This document shows positions 46,582-58,022 of a DNA stretch of 64,000 bases, piece by piece. The notes below the pieces were generated by a model. The model made no database searches and was not told the origin of the DNA. It was given only the letters and a program-made list of their open reading frames with translations. Both the position numbers and the translations under genes were made by a program. This DNA is from Myxococcus sp. RHSTA-1-4 (GTDB lineage: Bacteria > Myxococcota > Myxococcia > Myxococcales > Myxococcaceae), in contig NZ_JAIQDG010000036.1 of assembly GCF_020037125.1 (NCBI RefSeq), positions 49,569-113,568 of the forward strand, given 5' to 3'. Every line of letters starts with the position of its first letter. Positions within the stretch are counted from its first letter, which is position 1.

Positions 46582-47397
46582 TTATTTCAGGGCACCGGCC
46601 CCCGCCGACGGAGGGGGAGGAAGCAGCCGGGCGTCCCGCAGGCCGCGATAGAGGAGCGTTCCGGCGACGATGGCCAGGGGCAGGAAGAAGGTGTTGAGGA
46701 TGGGCACCCACAAGAGGACGTAGACGCCCGCGCCCAGGCCCAGGCAGAGGGCCCGCCGCTCGCGGAGCATGCGGCGCACCTCGGCGAAGGGGTAGAGGTG
46801 GCGCGTCATGGGGGCGGCCAGGAACTCGCCCGCCATCCACGTCATGGTCCACAGGCTGCCGAGCACCGTCCACAGCACGCTGCCCACCCCGGGGATGAGA
46901 TGGAGGGGCAGGAGGATGGCCAGCCCCAGGAGGAGGAAGAAGAGCCGGGCCAGCGTGTGCGCCACGCCGGTGATGATGCCGCGCACCAGGCCGGCCAGGG
47001 TGAAGGGCGGGCCTTCGTCGCCGCCGACCACGGCCTCGGTGGTCTCCGAGAGGGGGTCCTGTAGCGGGGCGAGCAGCAGCGGGGGCACCACGTTGGCACC
47101 CACCACCCAGACGACGAGCGAGGAGAGGACCAGCACCGTCGTCCAGGCGGCCCGTCCGTACCAGGACTCGGGGCGGACCCAGAAGGACTCGAGCGCCCCG
47201 GGGGCGTAGCGCCACAGCAGCCAGACCAGCCCCACCAGCGCCACGGCGGTGATGACGGCGCAGAGGGCGGACAGGAAGAAGAGGCGCTTGGAGCGGAAGA
47301 CCAGGGAGAGGGCCCGGCCGAGCAGCCCCATTCCCTGGAAGAAATCCGACAGGCGGGCCTGGGGGGCGATGACGGGGACGGCGGAGTGTGGGGTCAT
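46582..47397 (-). CDS. EI24/CysZ-like membrane protein
   Basis: ATG 47397 (MTPHSAVPVIAPQARLS) is chosen; upstream reading enters the promoter shared with gshA. 271 residues with four to six hydrophobic segments. FFQGMGLLGRALSLVFRSKRL, the LAPLQDPLSETTEAVVGG segment and WTMTWMAGEFLAAPMTRHLYPFAEVRRMLRER match the EI24 family shared with the sulfate transporter CysZ. Its role here (sulfate uptake or other) is not determined; next to a glutathione-type biosynthesis gene, sulfate import would make sense, but that is only inference. Confidence 0.78.
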   Translation of the reverse strand: MTPHSAVPVIAPQARLSDFFQGMGLLGRALSLVFRSKRLFFLSALCAVITAVALVGLVWLLWRYAPGALESFWVRPESWYGRAAWTTVLVLSSLVVWVVGANVVPPLLLAPLQDPLSETTEAVVGGDEGPPFTLAGLVRGIITGVAHTLARLFFLLLGLAILLPLHLIPGVGSVLWTVLGSLWTMTWMAGEFLAAPMTRHLYPFAEVRRMLRERRALCLGLGAGVYVLLWVPILNTFFLPLAIVAGTLLYRGLRDARLLPPPPSAGAGALK

Positions 47398-47457
47398 GAC
47401 GGGGGCCGTGCGCAAATCAGGGCGGGTCCAGCGGCGCACGTTATATAGGGCGCGCCC

Positions 47458-48795
47458 ATGTCCCTCGACCTCAAGCGCGCGGCCTCCGAGCCCATCACCT
47501 CCGTCGACATGCTGGTGGCCGGTTTCCGGGCCGCCGAGAAGCCCCGGAGCGAGCACCGGCTCGGCCTGGAGCACGAGAAGTTCCTCTACCCGGTGGGGTC
47601 CGCGAAACCCCTGCCGTACGAGGGGGACTCCGGCGTGGGTGCGCTCCTGGCTCGGCTGGCCCCCGGGGGCTACACGCCCTTCCGGGAGACGCCCGAGTCA
47701 CCCGTCATCGCCTTGCAGCGGGGGGAGGCCACCATCTCCCTGGAGCCGGGCGGGCAGCTGGAGCTGTCCGGCAGTCCCTTCCGCACGGCGCGCGAGGCGC
47801 ACGCGGAGAACCTGGGCCACCTCCAGGAGGTGAAGGCGGCGGCGGACGCGCTGGGCCTGCGCGTCGTCTTCCTGGGCTACCGGCCCACGTCCACGACGGC
47901 GGACATGCCGTGGATGCCGAAGACGCGCTACCTGGTGATGCGCCGCACGCTGCCGGAGCGCGGCCGGCTGGCGCTGAACATGATGTTGATGACGGCCACC
48001 GGACAGGTGTCGCTCGACTGGGCGGACGAGGCGGACTGCGCCCGCAAGACGGTGGTGGTGGCGCGGCTGGCGCCGTTGATGAACGCGATGTACGCCAACA
48101 GCCCGCTGGTGGAGGGCAAGCCGTCCGGCTACCTGTCCTTCCGCAACCGCGTCTGGGACGAGGTGGACCCCACGCGCTGTGGCTACCTGCCGGCGTTCTT
48201 CGACGGCTCATTCTCCTACCGGGCCTATGTGGAGTGGGCGCTGGACGCGCCGCTGCTCTTCCTGCGCCGCGACGGGCAGTACCTGCACCCGAAGCTCACC
48301 TTCCGGCAGCTCATGAAGGAGGGCTACGAGGGCCAGCCGCCGGACCTGGCGGACTGGACGGACCACCTGTCCACGCTCTTCCCGGAGGTGCGGCTGAAGA
48401 AGGTGGTGGAGGTGCGCGGCGCGGACTGCGTGAATCCGGCGATGACGGGCGCGCTGGCGGCGCTGTGGCGCGGCATCCTCTACGACGCCACCGCGCTGGA
48501 CGAGGCGGAGCGCCTGTTGCCGAAGCTGAGCTACACCGAGCACCTGGCCTTCCACGACACCGCGCGCCGCGAGGGGCTGGAAGGGCGCCTGGGTTCCCGG
48601 GAGCTGCACCGGCTGGCGGCGGAGATGGTGGCCATCGCACAGCGCGGCCTGCGGCGGCTGGACGCGCAGGACGCGCCGCTGCTGGAGCCGCTGGCGGAGG
48701 TGACGGCTTCGGGCCGCTCGCCCGCGAAGGCGGTGCTCGAGGCGTGGGAGCAGGACCCACGCCCCGAGTCGGTGCTGGCCCGCTTCGCCCTGTGA
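47458..48795 (+). CDS. gshA: glutamate--cysteine ligase, plant/proteobacterial GCS2 type
   Basis: 445 residues. Conserved blocks of the plant-type enzyme: GLEHEKFLY (ATP/Mg Glu), ISLEPGGQLELSGSP, FLGYRPTST, MPKTRYLVMRRTLP, LMTATGQVSLDWADE, and PLVEGKPSGYLSFRNRVWDEVDPTRCG. The Cys positions that form the redox disulfide in the plant enzyme are not clearly present. It catalyses the first step of glutathione synthesis (gamma-glutamylcysteine). No gshB is nearby. It diverges from the EI24-like gene with a 60-bp gap, so they share a promoter region. Confidence 0.93.
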   Translation: MSLDLKRAASEPITSVDMLVAGFRAAEKPRSEHRLGLEHEKFLYPVGSAKPLPYEGDSGVGALLARLAPGGYTPFRETPESPVIALQRGEATISLEPGGQLELSGSPFRTAREAHAENLGHLQEVKAAADALGLRVVFLGYRPTSTTADMPWMPKTRYLVMRRTLPERGRLALNMMLMTATGQVSLDWADEADCARKTVVVARLAPLMNAMYANSPLVEGKPSGYLSFRNRVWDEVDPTRCGYLPAFFDGSFSYRAYVEWALDAPLLFLRRDGQYLHPKLTFRQLMKEGYEGQPPDLADWTDHLSTLFPEVRLKKVVEVRGADCVNPAMTGALAALWRGILYDATALDEAERLLPKLSYTEHLAFHDTARREGLEGRLGSRELHRLAAEMVAIAQRGLRRLDAQDAPLLEPLAEVTASGRSPAKAVLEAWEQDPRPESVLARFAL

Positions 48796-48807
48796 GGCGC
48801 GGGCCGG

Positions 48808-49422
48808 CTAGAAGCGTCCGCCGACGGTGAGGCTGGCGTTGAAGAGGCTGCCCTTCGCGTCACCGCCGCCCACTTCCTCGACCACCTCCTCGTTCCCCAG
48901 GAAGGTGTAGGTGGCGCGCGCGCCGGCCGTGATGGCACCGAAGCGGTACTCCAGGCCGGCCGCCAGCGGGACTTCCGTCTGGACGTCGTTTTCGTAGACG
49001 TCCTCGGCGCCCTCCGAGGGGTTGAGGTAGCTCAGGCCGAAGCCGGCGCCCACGAAGGGCCTCCACTTCTCATCCAGGAGTGGCCCCGCCTTCGCCAGGA
49101 GGGAGCCGTTGTGGCGCCAGATGCCCTCGCCGCTGTCCACGCGGTTGTCATCGATGGCGATGCGCTGGCCCTCGTAGCCGGCCTCGATGCCGATGAGCGG
49201 CCAGACCTGCGCCACGGCGGCGATGCCCAGCAGCGGGCCCGGGTTGGTGATCTCATCCAGGTCGCCGGTGAAGCCTCCCGCGCCCAGGCTGACGTCGATG
49301 CCCACGGGCGGCTGCTGGGTGACACCCAGGCTCCGGCCCACTTCCTGAGCCTCAATCGCGAATGCCGGTGCGGCCAGGCACGCGGCCGCCACGGCGGCTC
49401 CCTTCACAATCCAACGTCGCAT
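48808..49422 (-). CDS. outer-membrane beta-barrel protein (OmpW/OprF-like 8-strand type)
   Basis: ATG 49422 preceded by GGGGAGG; 204 residues. The signal peptide ends near AAPAFA. The barrel has strands such as PLLGIAAVAQVWPLIGIEAGY, KWRPFVGAGFGLSYLNP, LAAGLEYRFGAITAGARATYTFLG and the terminal ASLTVGGRF with final Phe. Size fits an 8-stranded barrel. No peptidoglycan-binding OmpA domain. Function unknown. Confidence 0.82.
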   Translation of the reverse strand: MRRWIVKGAAVAAACLAAPAFAIEAQEVGRSLGVTQQPPVGIDVSLGAGGFTGDLDEITNPGPLLGIAAVAQVWPLIGIEAGYEGQRIAIDDNRVDSGEGIWRHNGSLLAKAGPLLDEKWRPFVGAGFGLSYLNPSEGAEDVYENDVQTEVPLAAGLEYRFGAITAGARATYTFLGNEEVVEEVGGGDAKGSLFNASLTVGGRF

Positions 49423-49551
49423 CGCATTCCTCCCCGAATTATCGGTCACCGGAAAGTTGGGCATCTGGCGCCAAGGCCACAGAGGGGAACGCCGGAGCGG
49501 GCGGTGGTTCGAAGGCAGGTGGGGCGTGGAGAGGCCGGCCGGACAGGCCGC

Positions 49552-52500
49552 TCAGCGGCGGCCGAAGAGCTTCTTCAGCCCCGACAGCAGGCCGCCAGGG
49601 CGCGCCTCGGGCTCTCCCTCCAGGGGCGAGCGGGCGATGAGCGCGTCACGGGCGGCGTCGTCCAGGTCCTCGGCGGACAGGGACACCGGCTTCCGCTTCG
49701 CGCCCGGCAGCGTGGCCTCCAGCGAGAGGGCCCCGTCGGCGGAGAGGGCGAAGTGCAGCTCCACCTCGCCCGGCCGCTCCACGGAGAATTGGAGCCGGCC
49801 AAGGTACTCGTTCTCCGCCGCCAGGGGCGAGGGGCCCTGGAAGAGGGCGAGCTCCAGCGGGCCCGGTGTGGTGACGGGCAGCACCAGCGTCTTGCTGGTG
49901 GGCAGGCGGGTGTTGCGCTCCAGCACGCGGCGCAGCGTGCCGCCGCGCTCGGCGACGCCGATGGGGGCGGAGAGCACCTCGGAGACGGAGGCGGCGGGCT
50001 TGCCGGCCTCGGCCAGCAGCAGGGCCTGACCGAGCAGCGCCGCGCCCAGCGCCACCGCGCCGCGTGGGTCCACGTCGTCGCGCACGGGGACGCCCAGGCT
50101 CTCCTCCAGCCGGCGGCGCACCAGCGGTGCGCGGCTCTGCCCGCCCACGAGCAGCACCGCGTCCAGGCCCTGCGGGGAGAGGGCGTTGGACTCCAGCACC
50201 TCGCGCACGACGGTCGTCACGCGCTGGGCGAGGTCCGCGGTGAGGGCTTCCACGCGCTCGCGGGTGAAGGGGGGCACGGTGCCGGTGGACAGCGGGACGT
50301 CCACCTGTTCGCGCTCGGAGAGGGCCACCTTGGTGGACTCGGCGGCGTTGCGCAGGGGGGCCCAGTCGAGGAGGTGCTGCGGCCGGGGCACGCCCTGCGC
50401 GTCGAGGTCGCTGGCGAGGGCCTCGGCGATGCGGGCGTCGAAGTCCATGCCGCCCACGGTGGCGTCACCGCCGGTGGTGATGACCTCCAGGTCGTCACCC
50501 GTCACCTGGACCACGCAGACCTCCAGGCCCCCGCCGCCCAGGTCCACCACCAGCACCCGCTTGCGAGCCAGCCCGCGCCCGTGGCCATACGCGAGCGCGG
50601 CCGCGGCCGGGGCGGTGAGGATGCGCTGCGCGTCGAGCCCCGCCAGGGTGGCGGCCTCGCGCAGGGCGGCGCGCTGGCGGTCCGTGAAGTGCGTGGGGGC
50701 GCTGATGACGGCGCGGGTGGCCTTGCGGCCGATGAACGTCGCCGCGGCGTGCTTCAGCTCGCGCAACAGCATGGCCGTGAAGAGGGTGGGCGCGATGAGC
50801 CGGCCCCCGAGCTCGACGGCGGCGTCGCCGCGCGGGTCCACCGAGACGGGGAAGGGGAGCTGCGTGGACAGGTCTCGCACCCGCGGCGAGTGGGCGCGCA
50901 GGCCCAGCAGCCGCTTGAGGCCGGAGGTGGCACGGCGCGGGGCACGGCTGGCCTCCACCTGCGCGCCAGCACCGATGAGCAGCTCGTCGCTTCCGTCCAC
51001 GGCGACGAGGGCGGGCAGCTCCGTGCCGTCCGTGCCGGGAATGGGGACGAGCTTCGCGGTGCCCTCGTGGAAGACGGCGACGCGCGCATGGGTGGTGCCC
51101 AGGTCGATGCCGAGCACCACCTCGGGTATCGCGGGGGCCGGCGCCGCCGCGGTGACGGGCACGTCCAGCAGCGCCCGGCGGCGGTTGCGCACGGCCTCCG
51201 CGTCCTGCGCGGCGGAGGGAGGCGTCTCGGGCTCGGCGCGGTCGGTGGGCGCGGTGCGGGTGGCGGTGGTGGCCGTGCTCTCGGGCGCGGCGTGGCCGGT
51301 GGGCGTGGCCGTGGCGGGAGGGGGCTCGGGCTCGGGGCGGGTGGCCGTGGTGGCAGTGCTCTCGGGTGCGGCGCGGTCGGTGGGCGTGGCCGTGGCGGGA
51401 GGGGGCTCGGGCGCGGGGCGGGTGGCCGTGGTGGCAGTGCTCTCGGGCTCGGCGCGGTCGGTGGGCGCGGGCGTGGCGGGAGCGTTCTCTGAGCCGGCGC
51501 GGTCGGCGGAGGTTGCCGTGGTGGGAGGGCTTACGGGTTCGGCGCGGTCGGTAGGAGCGACCGCGGCGGGAACGCTCTCTGCGCCGGCGTGGTTGGCGGG
51601 GGCGTGTGCCTCGGGCTCAGTGTGGTCGGTATGCGTGCCCGTGATGCCAAGGAGGGTGGCTTCGAGCGCGGTGGGGTTCGTGGAGGCTTCCGCGGTGCTG
51701 TCTCCCGAGGAAGGGCCCTCGGGCTTCTCGCGCTCGGCGGGAGTGACCGGGGGCGCCGCATGGATGGAGCCCGTTGGCGCGGTGGCGGACAGCGGTGCGC
51801 TCGGGCCGGCCTCGAGCGGAGTGCGCTCTTCCTGGCGCGTGGCCGAAGTGCCCGGTGTGGAGTCTTCGTGAGCAGGAGGTGGCTTCACCCTCGCGCCCTG
51901 AACCGCCTCGGGGCTGACGAGCGCGGGGGCCTCGGTACGAGACTGCTCGATGGACGTGGAACCCGCGAACGGCTGGGACGACTCGCGAGGCGCGGGAGCG
52001 TCTTCCGGCTCGGGCTCGGAGAGGCTCGCGGTGATGTCGAAGCCGAGGCTGTCGTCGTCCGGCTCGGGCCTGGCGGCGGAGGGGGCGCTCGTGGCGGCCT
52101 CCGTGGACATGGGCTCGTTCGCGGGCGCTTCGGCGGTTGCGGCCGGGCCCGCCCCGACAGGCGGCGGCGTCACTCTCGCGGCGCCCATGGCCCCGCGCGC
52201 AGTCACGCGACGTGTGAGCCCTGGCGGAGGCGCGGGCGGTGCCGCCGGTGGAGGAGGTTCCACGATGCCGCCGCGCCGGGCCACCACGCGGTCGATGAGC
52301 GCCTTGCTCGCGGCGTCCAGCTTCACGAAGCGCACCGTCATGCCGGTGCGCCCGCCGCCCGCGTCCGCCTGCGCCTTCACCACCACGCCTTCACCGCGCA
52401 GCAGCCGCGCGCCGTCCGCCAATACGAACTCGAACGCCAGCCCGGTGCCCTCGGGCTTCAGCGCGCGCGTGGCCACGAAGACGCCCCCGCGCGCCACGTT

Positions 52501-52587
52501 CGAGCCGTACTTGTCGATGAACTCGTCTTCCGTCGTGTACGGAAGGCGGATGCGCAGGGGGAGGAGCTTGGACGCGAGCCCGCTCAT
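49552..52587 (-). CDS. PilZ-domain / Hsp70 (DnaK-like) fusion protein
   Basis: 1011 residues from ATG 52587. Residues 1-105: PilZ domain of the TIGR02266 type (LRIRLPYTTEDEFIDKYGSN, ARGGVFVATRAL, GMTVRFVKL); the c-di-GMP motifs RxxxR and DxSxxG are degenerate. Residues 110-485: Pro/Ala/Thr-rich linker with 27-residue repeats. Residues 486-850: Hsp70 ATPase with phosphate 1 loop GIDLGTTHARVAVF, phosphate 2 loop VVDLGGGGLEV and adenosine motif LLVGGQSRAPLVRRRLE. Residues 870-960: shortened beta substrate-binding part; no helical lid. Its start overlaps the upstream lipoprotein stop (ATGA), which itself overlaps alaS. The ATPase looks intact; client unknown. Confidence 0.85.
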   Translation of the reverse strand: MSGLASKLLPLRIRLPYTTEDEFIDKYGSNVARGGVFVATRALKPEGTGLAFEFVLADGARLLRGEGVVVKAQADAGGGRTGMTVRFVKLDAASKALIDRVVARRGGIVEPPPPAAPPAPPPGLTRRVTARGAMGAARVTPPPVGAGPAATAEAPANEPMSTEAATSAPSAARPEPDDDSLGFDITASLSEPEPEDAPAPRESSQPFAGSTSIEQSRTEAPALVSPEAVQGARVKPPPAHEDSTPGTSATRQEERTPLEAGPSAPLSATAPTGSIHAAPPVTPAEREKPEGPSSGDSTAEASTNPTALEATLLGITGTHTDHTEPEAHAPANHAGAESVPAAVAPTDRAEPVSPPTTATSADRAGSENAPATPAPTDRAEPESTATTATRPAPEPPPATATPTDRAAPESTATTATRPEPEPPPATATPTGHAAPESTATTATRTAPTDRAEPETPPSAAQDAEAVRNRRRALLDVPVTAAAPAPAIPEVVLGIDLGTTHARVAVFHEGTAKLVPIPGTDGTELPALVAVDGSDELLIGAGAQVEASRAPRRATSGLKRLLGLRAHSPRVRDLSTQLPFPVSVDPRGDAAVELGGRLIAPTLFTAMLLRELKHAAATFIGRKATRAVISAPTHFTDRQRAALREAATLAGLDAQRILTAPAAAALAYGHGRGLARKRVLVVDLGGGGLEVCVVQVTGDDLEVITTGGDATVGGMDFDARIAEALASDLDAQGVPRPQHLLDWAPLRNAAESTKVALSEREQVDVPLSTGTVPPFTRERVEALTADLAQRVTTVVREVLESNALSPQGLDAVLLVGGQSRAPLVRRRLEESLGVPVRDDVDPRGAVALGAALLGQALLLAEAGKPAASVSEVLSAPIGVAERGGTLRRVLERNTRLPTSKTLVLPVTTPGPLELALFQGPSPLAAENEYLGRLQFSVERPGEVELHFALSADGALSLEATLPGAKRKPVSLSAEDLDDAARDALIARSPLEGEPEARPGGLLSGLKKLFGRR
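51230..51480 (-). repeat. 81-bp repeats in the PilZ-Hsp70 linker
   Basis: Near-identical 81-bp units (one beginning near 51299, the next near 51380) encode a 27-residue Glu/Ser/Thr/Ala/Pro block (ESTATTATRPxPEPPPATA). Degenerate further units extend to about 51600. Confidence 0.75.
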
Positions 52588-53245
52588 CGCAGGGGAATCC
52601 GCACGTCTCCCCCGGACCCCTGCATCACCAGGTGCAGGCCGTCTTCCCGCAGGGCCGCCGGGGGGAGCTCGAACAGGAGGACCACGTCGGTGCGCTCCTC
52701 CGGCGCCCACGTGCGCCGCAGGGGCCGGGTGCCCGCCACCACCTGCGCGTCACGCGCCAGCGTGTACTGCTGGCCGTCCGCGCCCACCACCTTCGCGCCA
52801 TCCAGGTCCAGGGTCAGCGGCGCGGCGCCCACGTTCTGTGTGATGAGCCGCACGCGGAGGAACAATTCCTCCGTCGTCAGCCCCACCTTGCCGGAGCCCT
52901 TCACCGAGTGGGACGACTCCAGCCCGGTGAGCTTCACCGCCAACGTGTCCACGTGCACCGTCTCGTTGGACGCGGGCAGGGAGAGCCGCCGCTCGCCGGA
53001 CGCGTCGAGCCCCGCGGCCAGCCCCGCCAGGTTCGCGTTCGGGTCGCCGCGCGTGGCCTCGGGGCCCTGGGTGGGACGGCCACCCTGGTTCACCCGGTCC
53101 ACCTCCGCGCGCAGCTTCTGGAGCGTCCGGTCATCCCCCATTCCCTGGGCGCCGGGCGTGGACTCCTCCTTCGTGCAGCCCCCCAGGAGGAGGGCCGCCG
53201 CCGTGAGGAGCGCCACCGGCGCCAGGGCAGGGGAGGACCGGGGAC

Positions 53246-53249
<4 letters not shown>
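52584..53249 (-). CDS. lipoprotein with DUF4352-like Ig domain
   Basis: GTG 53249 overlaps the alaS stop by four bases (GTGA). 221 residues: signal with ALLLGGC, lipobox Cys25, followed by a short disordered part, then a beta-sandwich domain (about 85-221) with VHVDTLAVKLTGLESSHSVKG, LFLRVRLITQNVGAAPLTLD and DVVLLFELPPAALREDGL, the pattern of DUF4352/telomeric-repeat-like extracytoplasmic Ig domains. Its stop overlaps the PilZ-Hsp70 start, so all three genes are coupled. The role is unknown. Confidence 0.78.
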
Positions 53250-55939
<2,690 letters not shown>

Positions 55940-56248
55940 GGTGTGGGTATATGCCACAACGCGGGGCGGCGCAGGAGTTCTTGGAGGGGGCATGGGTAGG
56001 AGGACGGCCCACGCTCCCGGGGGCTGACCTGCCCGGCGGCTCGCCGGGGGAGGGGGCGGTACGGGGGGGATGGCTGGGGGCTGCCCGGGCGGGCGGTAGC
56101 TGGGAGAGGGGCGGTGGCCGGGTGGTTGGAGGGCCGACGGAGTGCTTGAGGGCGGGGAGAGGGGCGGGCGGCGCCGCGACCTGGGCTGGGGGTGGGGCGG
56201 CGCTTTGTCCTGGCGGACGCGCGGGCGTAGGGGCTGCGTAGAAACCTG
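55940..56248. other. G-rich region upstream of alaS, no gene
   Basis: No plausible gene. The plus strand is extremely G-rich and carries a canonical G-quadruplex motif (separate entry). It marks the boundary between core genes and the accessory region on the right and must contain the alaS promoter. Confidence 0.7.
56046..56080 (+). other. putative G-quadruplex motif
   Basis: Four runs of 5, 5, 7 and 5 G (56046-50, 56052-56, 56063-69, 56076-80) with loops of 1, 6 and 6 bases meet the standard intramolecular G4 rule. It lies on the template strand, about 107-141 bases upstream of the alaS start codon. Confidence 0.6.
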
Positions 56249-56542
56249 GTGCGCTACCCGGCAGGCTTGCGATTCACCTCTGCGTTCCGCCACCGAGAGG
56301 CATGCAGAGGAACCGCGGGGCCGCGCCCAGTTCCGCCGTTGCCACCAAGTATAGGGGAGGGCGGTGAAGAGGATGAGGAGGGGCGCAGGCGCTGCATCGA
56401 CGAAGGCCTTGGATACTCACCTGGTCGAGTTGAGGGCGAGACTCGATGCGAGTCCTGTCGCGCCTACTGCCAGTCCAGCGGCTTCTGGCCGGATGCAGTC
56501 TACACATGGAATGGAAGCCGCCTGCCGTGCAACAGAGAGTAG
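56249..56542 (+). CDS. possible orphan C-terminal tip, Cys-rich
   Basis: A GTG-started ORF of 97 residues, of which only the C-terminal 50 look protein-like: CIDEGLGYSPGR, then CESCRAYCQSSGFWPDAVY and SRLPCNRE. It contains six cysteines. The upstream part is Pro/Gly/Arg-rich and may be noise. Its end overlaps the start of the next ORF by 37 bases. It may be the leftover tip of a polymorphic toxin without its delivery domain; not recognised as a known family. Confidence 0.3.
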   Translation: MRYPAGLRFTSAFRHREACRGTAGPRPVPPLPPSIGEGGEEDEEGRRRCIDEGLGYSPGRVEGETRCESCRAYCQSSGFWPDAVYTWNGSRLPCNRE

Positions 56543-56994
56543 AGCTGTACAGAGGCAAGAGGGATCCGCCCCCTCATGACGAGAACTGGCGATCCTTTCT
56601 ACGTGCAAAGGAGGCGAACAGCGCCTTGGCGCCGAGGATTTGGCGACGATATCGGCAGGGGCTCCGGCGTCTGGAGCGTGAATACCGCGAGCGAGTGCCG
56701 AGGGGCTCGCTCGGGCGTGCGCTCGCAGAGGATGCGTTCTTTTGTGCGACGCACTGGGGGAAGAGCCGGAGCATCGTCCAATACACCCTCCGTAGCTTGC
56801 TGGAACATCCGCTGAGCGTGAGGCTCTACACGTACGCTGCTGCCGAGTATCGGAAGTGGGCCGCAGAGTCCTCTCCCATGGAACTCCCCGCCGCGGAGCG
56901 GATGGTCGCGCATGCACGGGAGGAGCTGCGGGACACGGATGCGCTCACTCAAGACAGCCTGAAGCGAATGCTTCAGGTTGTAACTGGAGGGTAG
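56506..56994 (+). CDS. hypothetical helical protein, possible immunity protein
   Basis: ATG 56506 (MEWKPPAVQQRVELYRG); a GTG at 56527 is also possible. 162 residues, soluble, charged and mainly helical, rich in Arg/Glu/Trp (RRYRQGLRRLEREYRERVP, AEYRKWAAESSPMELPAAERM). No known domain recognised. Codon bias is weaker than in the core genes. It overlaps the preceding Cys-rich ORF, an arrangement common for toxin-immunity pairs. Confidence 0.55.
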   Translation: MEWKPPAVQQRVELYRGKRDPPPHDENWRSFLRAKEANSALAPRIWRRYRQGLRRLEREYRERVPRGSLGRALAEDAFFCATHWGKSRSIVQYTLRSLLEHPLSVRLYTYAAAEYRKWAAESSPMELPAAERMVAHAREELRDTDALTQDSLKRMLQVVTGG

Positions 56995-57052
56995 TCTGAT
57001 GGTTCTCAATACGCGGCGGCGTTGACTTGATCGAAGCGTGCATGCGTGAGCT

Positions 57053-57262
57053 GTGGGCGTGCTCATTCTTTCGGTGCTGCTCGCGACGAATGCCCATGGG
57101 CATTCGCTTTGGCTTTCGGAGTCCTTTGCCAATATGTGCGAGTATGAGATGGTCTTGGAGAATTGGACCAGGGGGCCTACGGCGGAGAGGCAGGCGTTCT
57201 GGTCTGCTCCCCGATTGTCGGACCAGCTGAGGCGTGAGAGAGTCCTCGTGGCCAGGAGGTAG
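57053..57262 (+). CDS. small hypothetical protein with signal-like N-terminus
   Basis: GTG start (an in-frame stop lies just before it), 69 residues. MGVLILSVLLATNAHGHS resembles a short signal peptide; the remainder is a charged helix (WTRGPTAERQAFW, LSDQLRRERVLVARR). No ribosome site is evident. It stands 58 bases after the preceding ORF and 25 before the next. Could be spurious. Confidence 0.35.
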   Translation: MGVLILSVLLATNAHGHSLWLSESFANMCEYEMVLENWTRGPTAERQAFWSAPRLSDQLRRERVLVARR

Positions 57263-57287
57263 GCCGGTCAAGCGGCTATCGGAAAGG

Positions 57288-57581
57288 ATGGGGCGTGTGG
57301 TGGATTCTAGGCCGCCATCGAGAGTCAGGCGCTCCGAGAGGGTGCTGGTCGGGATGCTTGCGGCTTCCATCGGCCTGTACGTCGTTTTCATCGGGCGCCG
57401 AATGGCTGGAGACACGGATCTGCTCTTGCGGATTGCCGCGGTTGCCCACGCTCCCCTGGCGGCGCTGTCGTTCTTCCTGGGGCTATACACATTCTTCCGC
57501 CGTGGCTCCGCGCTCGCGGGCCTATTGTCCCTCGGGAGTTTGGTTGTGTTGTGGTGGTACATTTTCATCTCGTCCGACTGA
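57288..57581 (+). CDS. small three-helix membrane protein
   Basis: ATG 57288 (MGRVVDSRPPSRVRRSE); the precise start is uncertain (GTG codons at 57297 and 57300). 97 residues with about three hydrophobic segments: ERVLVGMLAASIGLYVVFIG, LLRIAAVAHAPLAALSFFLG and SALAGLLSLGSLVVLWWYIF. Function unknown; immunity proteins against membrane-acting toxins often look like this, but nothing else supports it. Confidence 0.5.
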   Translation: MGRVVDSRPPSRVRRSERVLVGMLAASIGLYVVFIGRRMAGDTDLLLRIAAVAHAPLAALSFFLGLYTFFRRGSALAGLLSLGSLVVLWWYIFISSD

Positions 57582-57584
57582 TGG

Positions 57585-58022
57585 TTGGGGAAGCCACGCC
57601 CAAGGCCTGAGCCGCCAGGCTCCAGCTTCTGTGCTGCTGTCGTGGCGACGGCGGCCCTGGCGGGAGCGGGCCTCTCGTCGAGCGCTTCGCCGAACTCCTT
57701 CACGGCCATTGTGTTTTCCAAGGAGCGCTTGGCTTCATATGATGGGATGGCTCAGGTCCCTCCCGCGACCAATCAAGGAAGAGGTGGTATGCCTGCGCTG
57801 CAGCATGTTAAGGAAATAGTGCACCGGGGCGCCTACTTCGTAAATGACTGGTCCAATGTGAGTTGTGTGGATGCAGTCAAGAAGGCAAAGGCCAACATCC
57901 CGACTGCTGGTGATGGCGAGTATGCGAGACATTGCGAGTGCGTTGACACGAACGGATACAAGGGGGCGGGTCCCAGTGTGAGAAGAAGACCACCCAGTGA
58001 GCCAGGCCGGGGATTGCCTTGA
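57585..58022 (+). CDS. orphan toxin-tip-like protein with RHCxC motif
   Basis: Only a TTG start (57585) is available, so this may be a fragment. 145 residues. A hydrophobic Ala-rich segment (AAVVATAALAGAGLSSSA) is followed by a soluble part with FSKERLASYDGMAQV, GGMPALQHVKEIVHRGAYFV and the motif C-x2-A-x3-A-K, later YARHCECVD. The last 25 residues are Pro/Arg/Gly-rich. The same C...A...A...RHCxC pattern occurs at the end of the truncated Rhs protein (61199-61945). Its stop overlaps the start of the HEAT protein (TTGA), implying a coupled pair. Confidence 0.5.
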   Translation: MGKPRPRPEPPGSSFCAAVVATAALAGAGLSSSASPNSFTAIVFSKERLASYDGMAQVPPATNQGRGGMPALQHVKEIVHRGAYFVNDWSNVSCVDAVKKAKANIPTAGDGEYARHCECVDTNGYKGAGPSVRRRPPSEPGRGLP

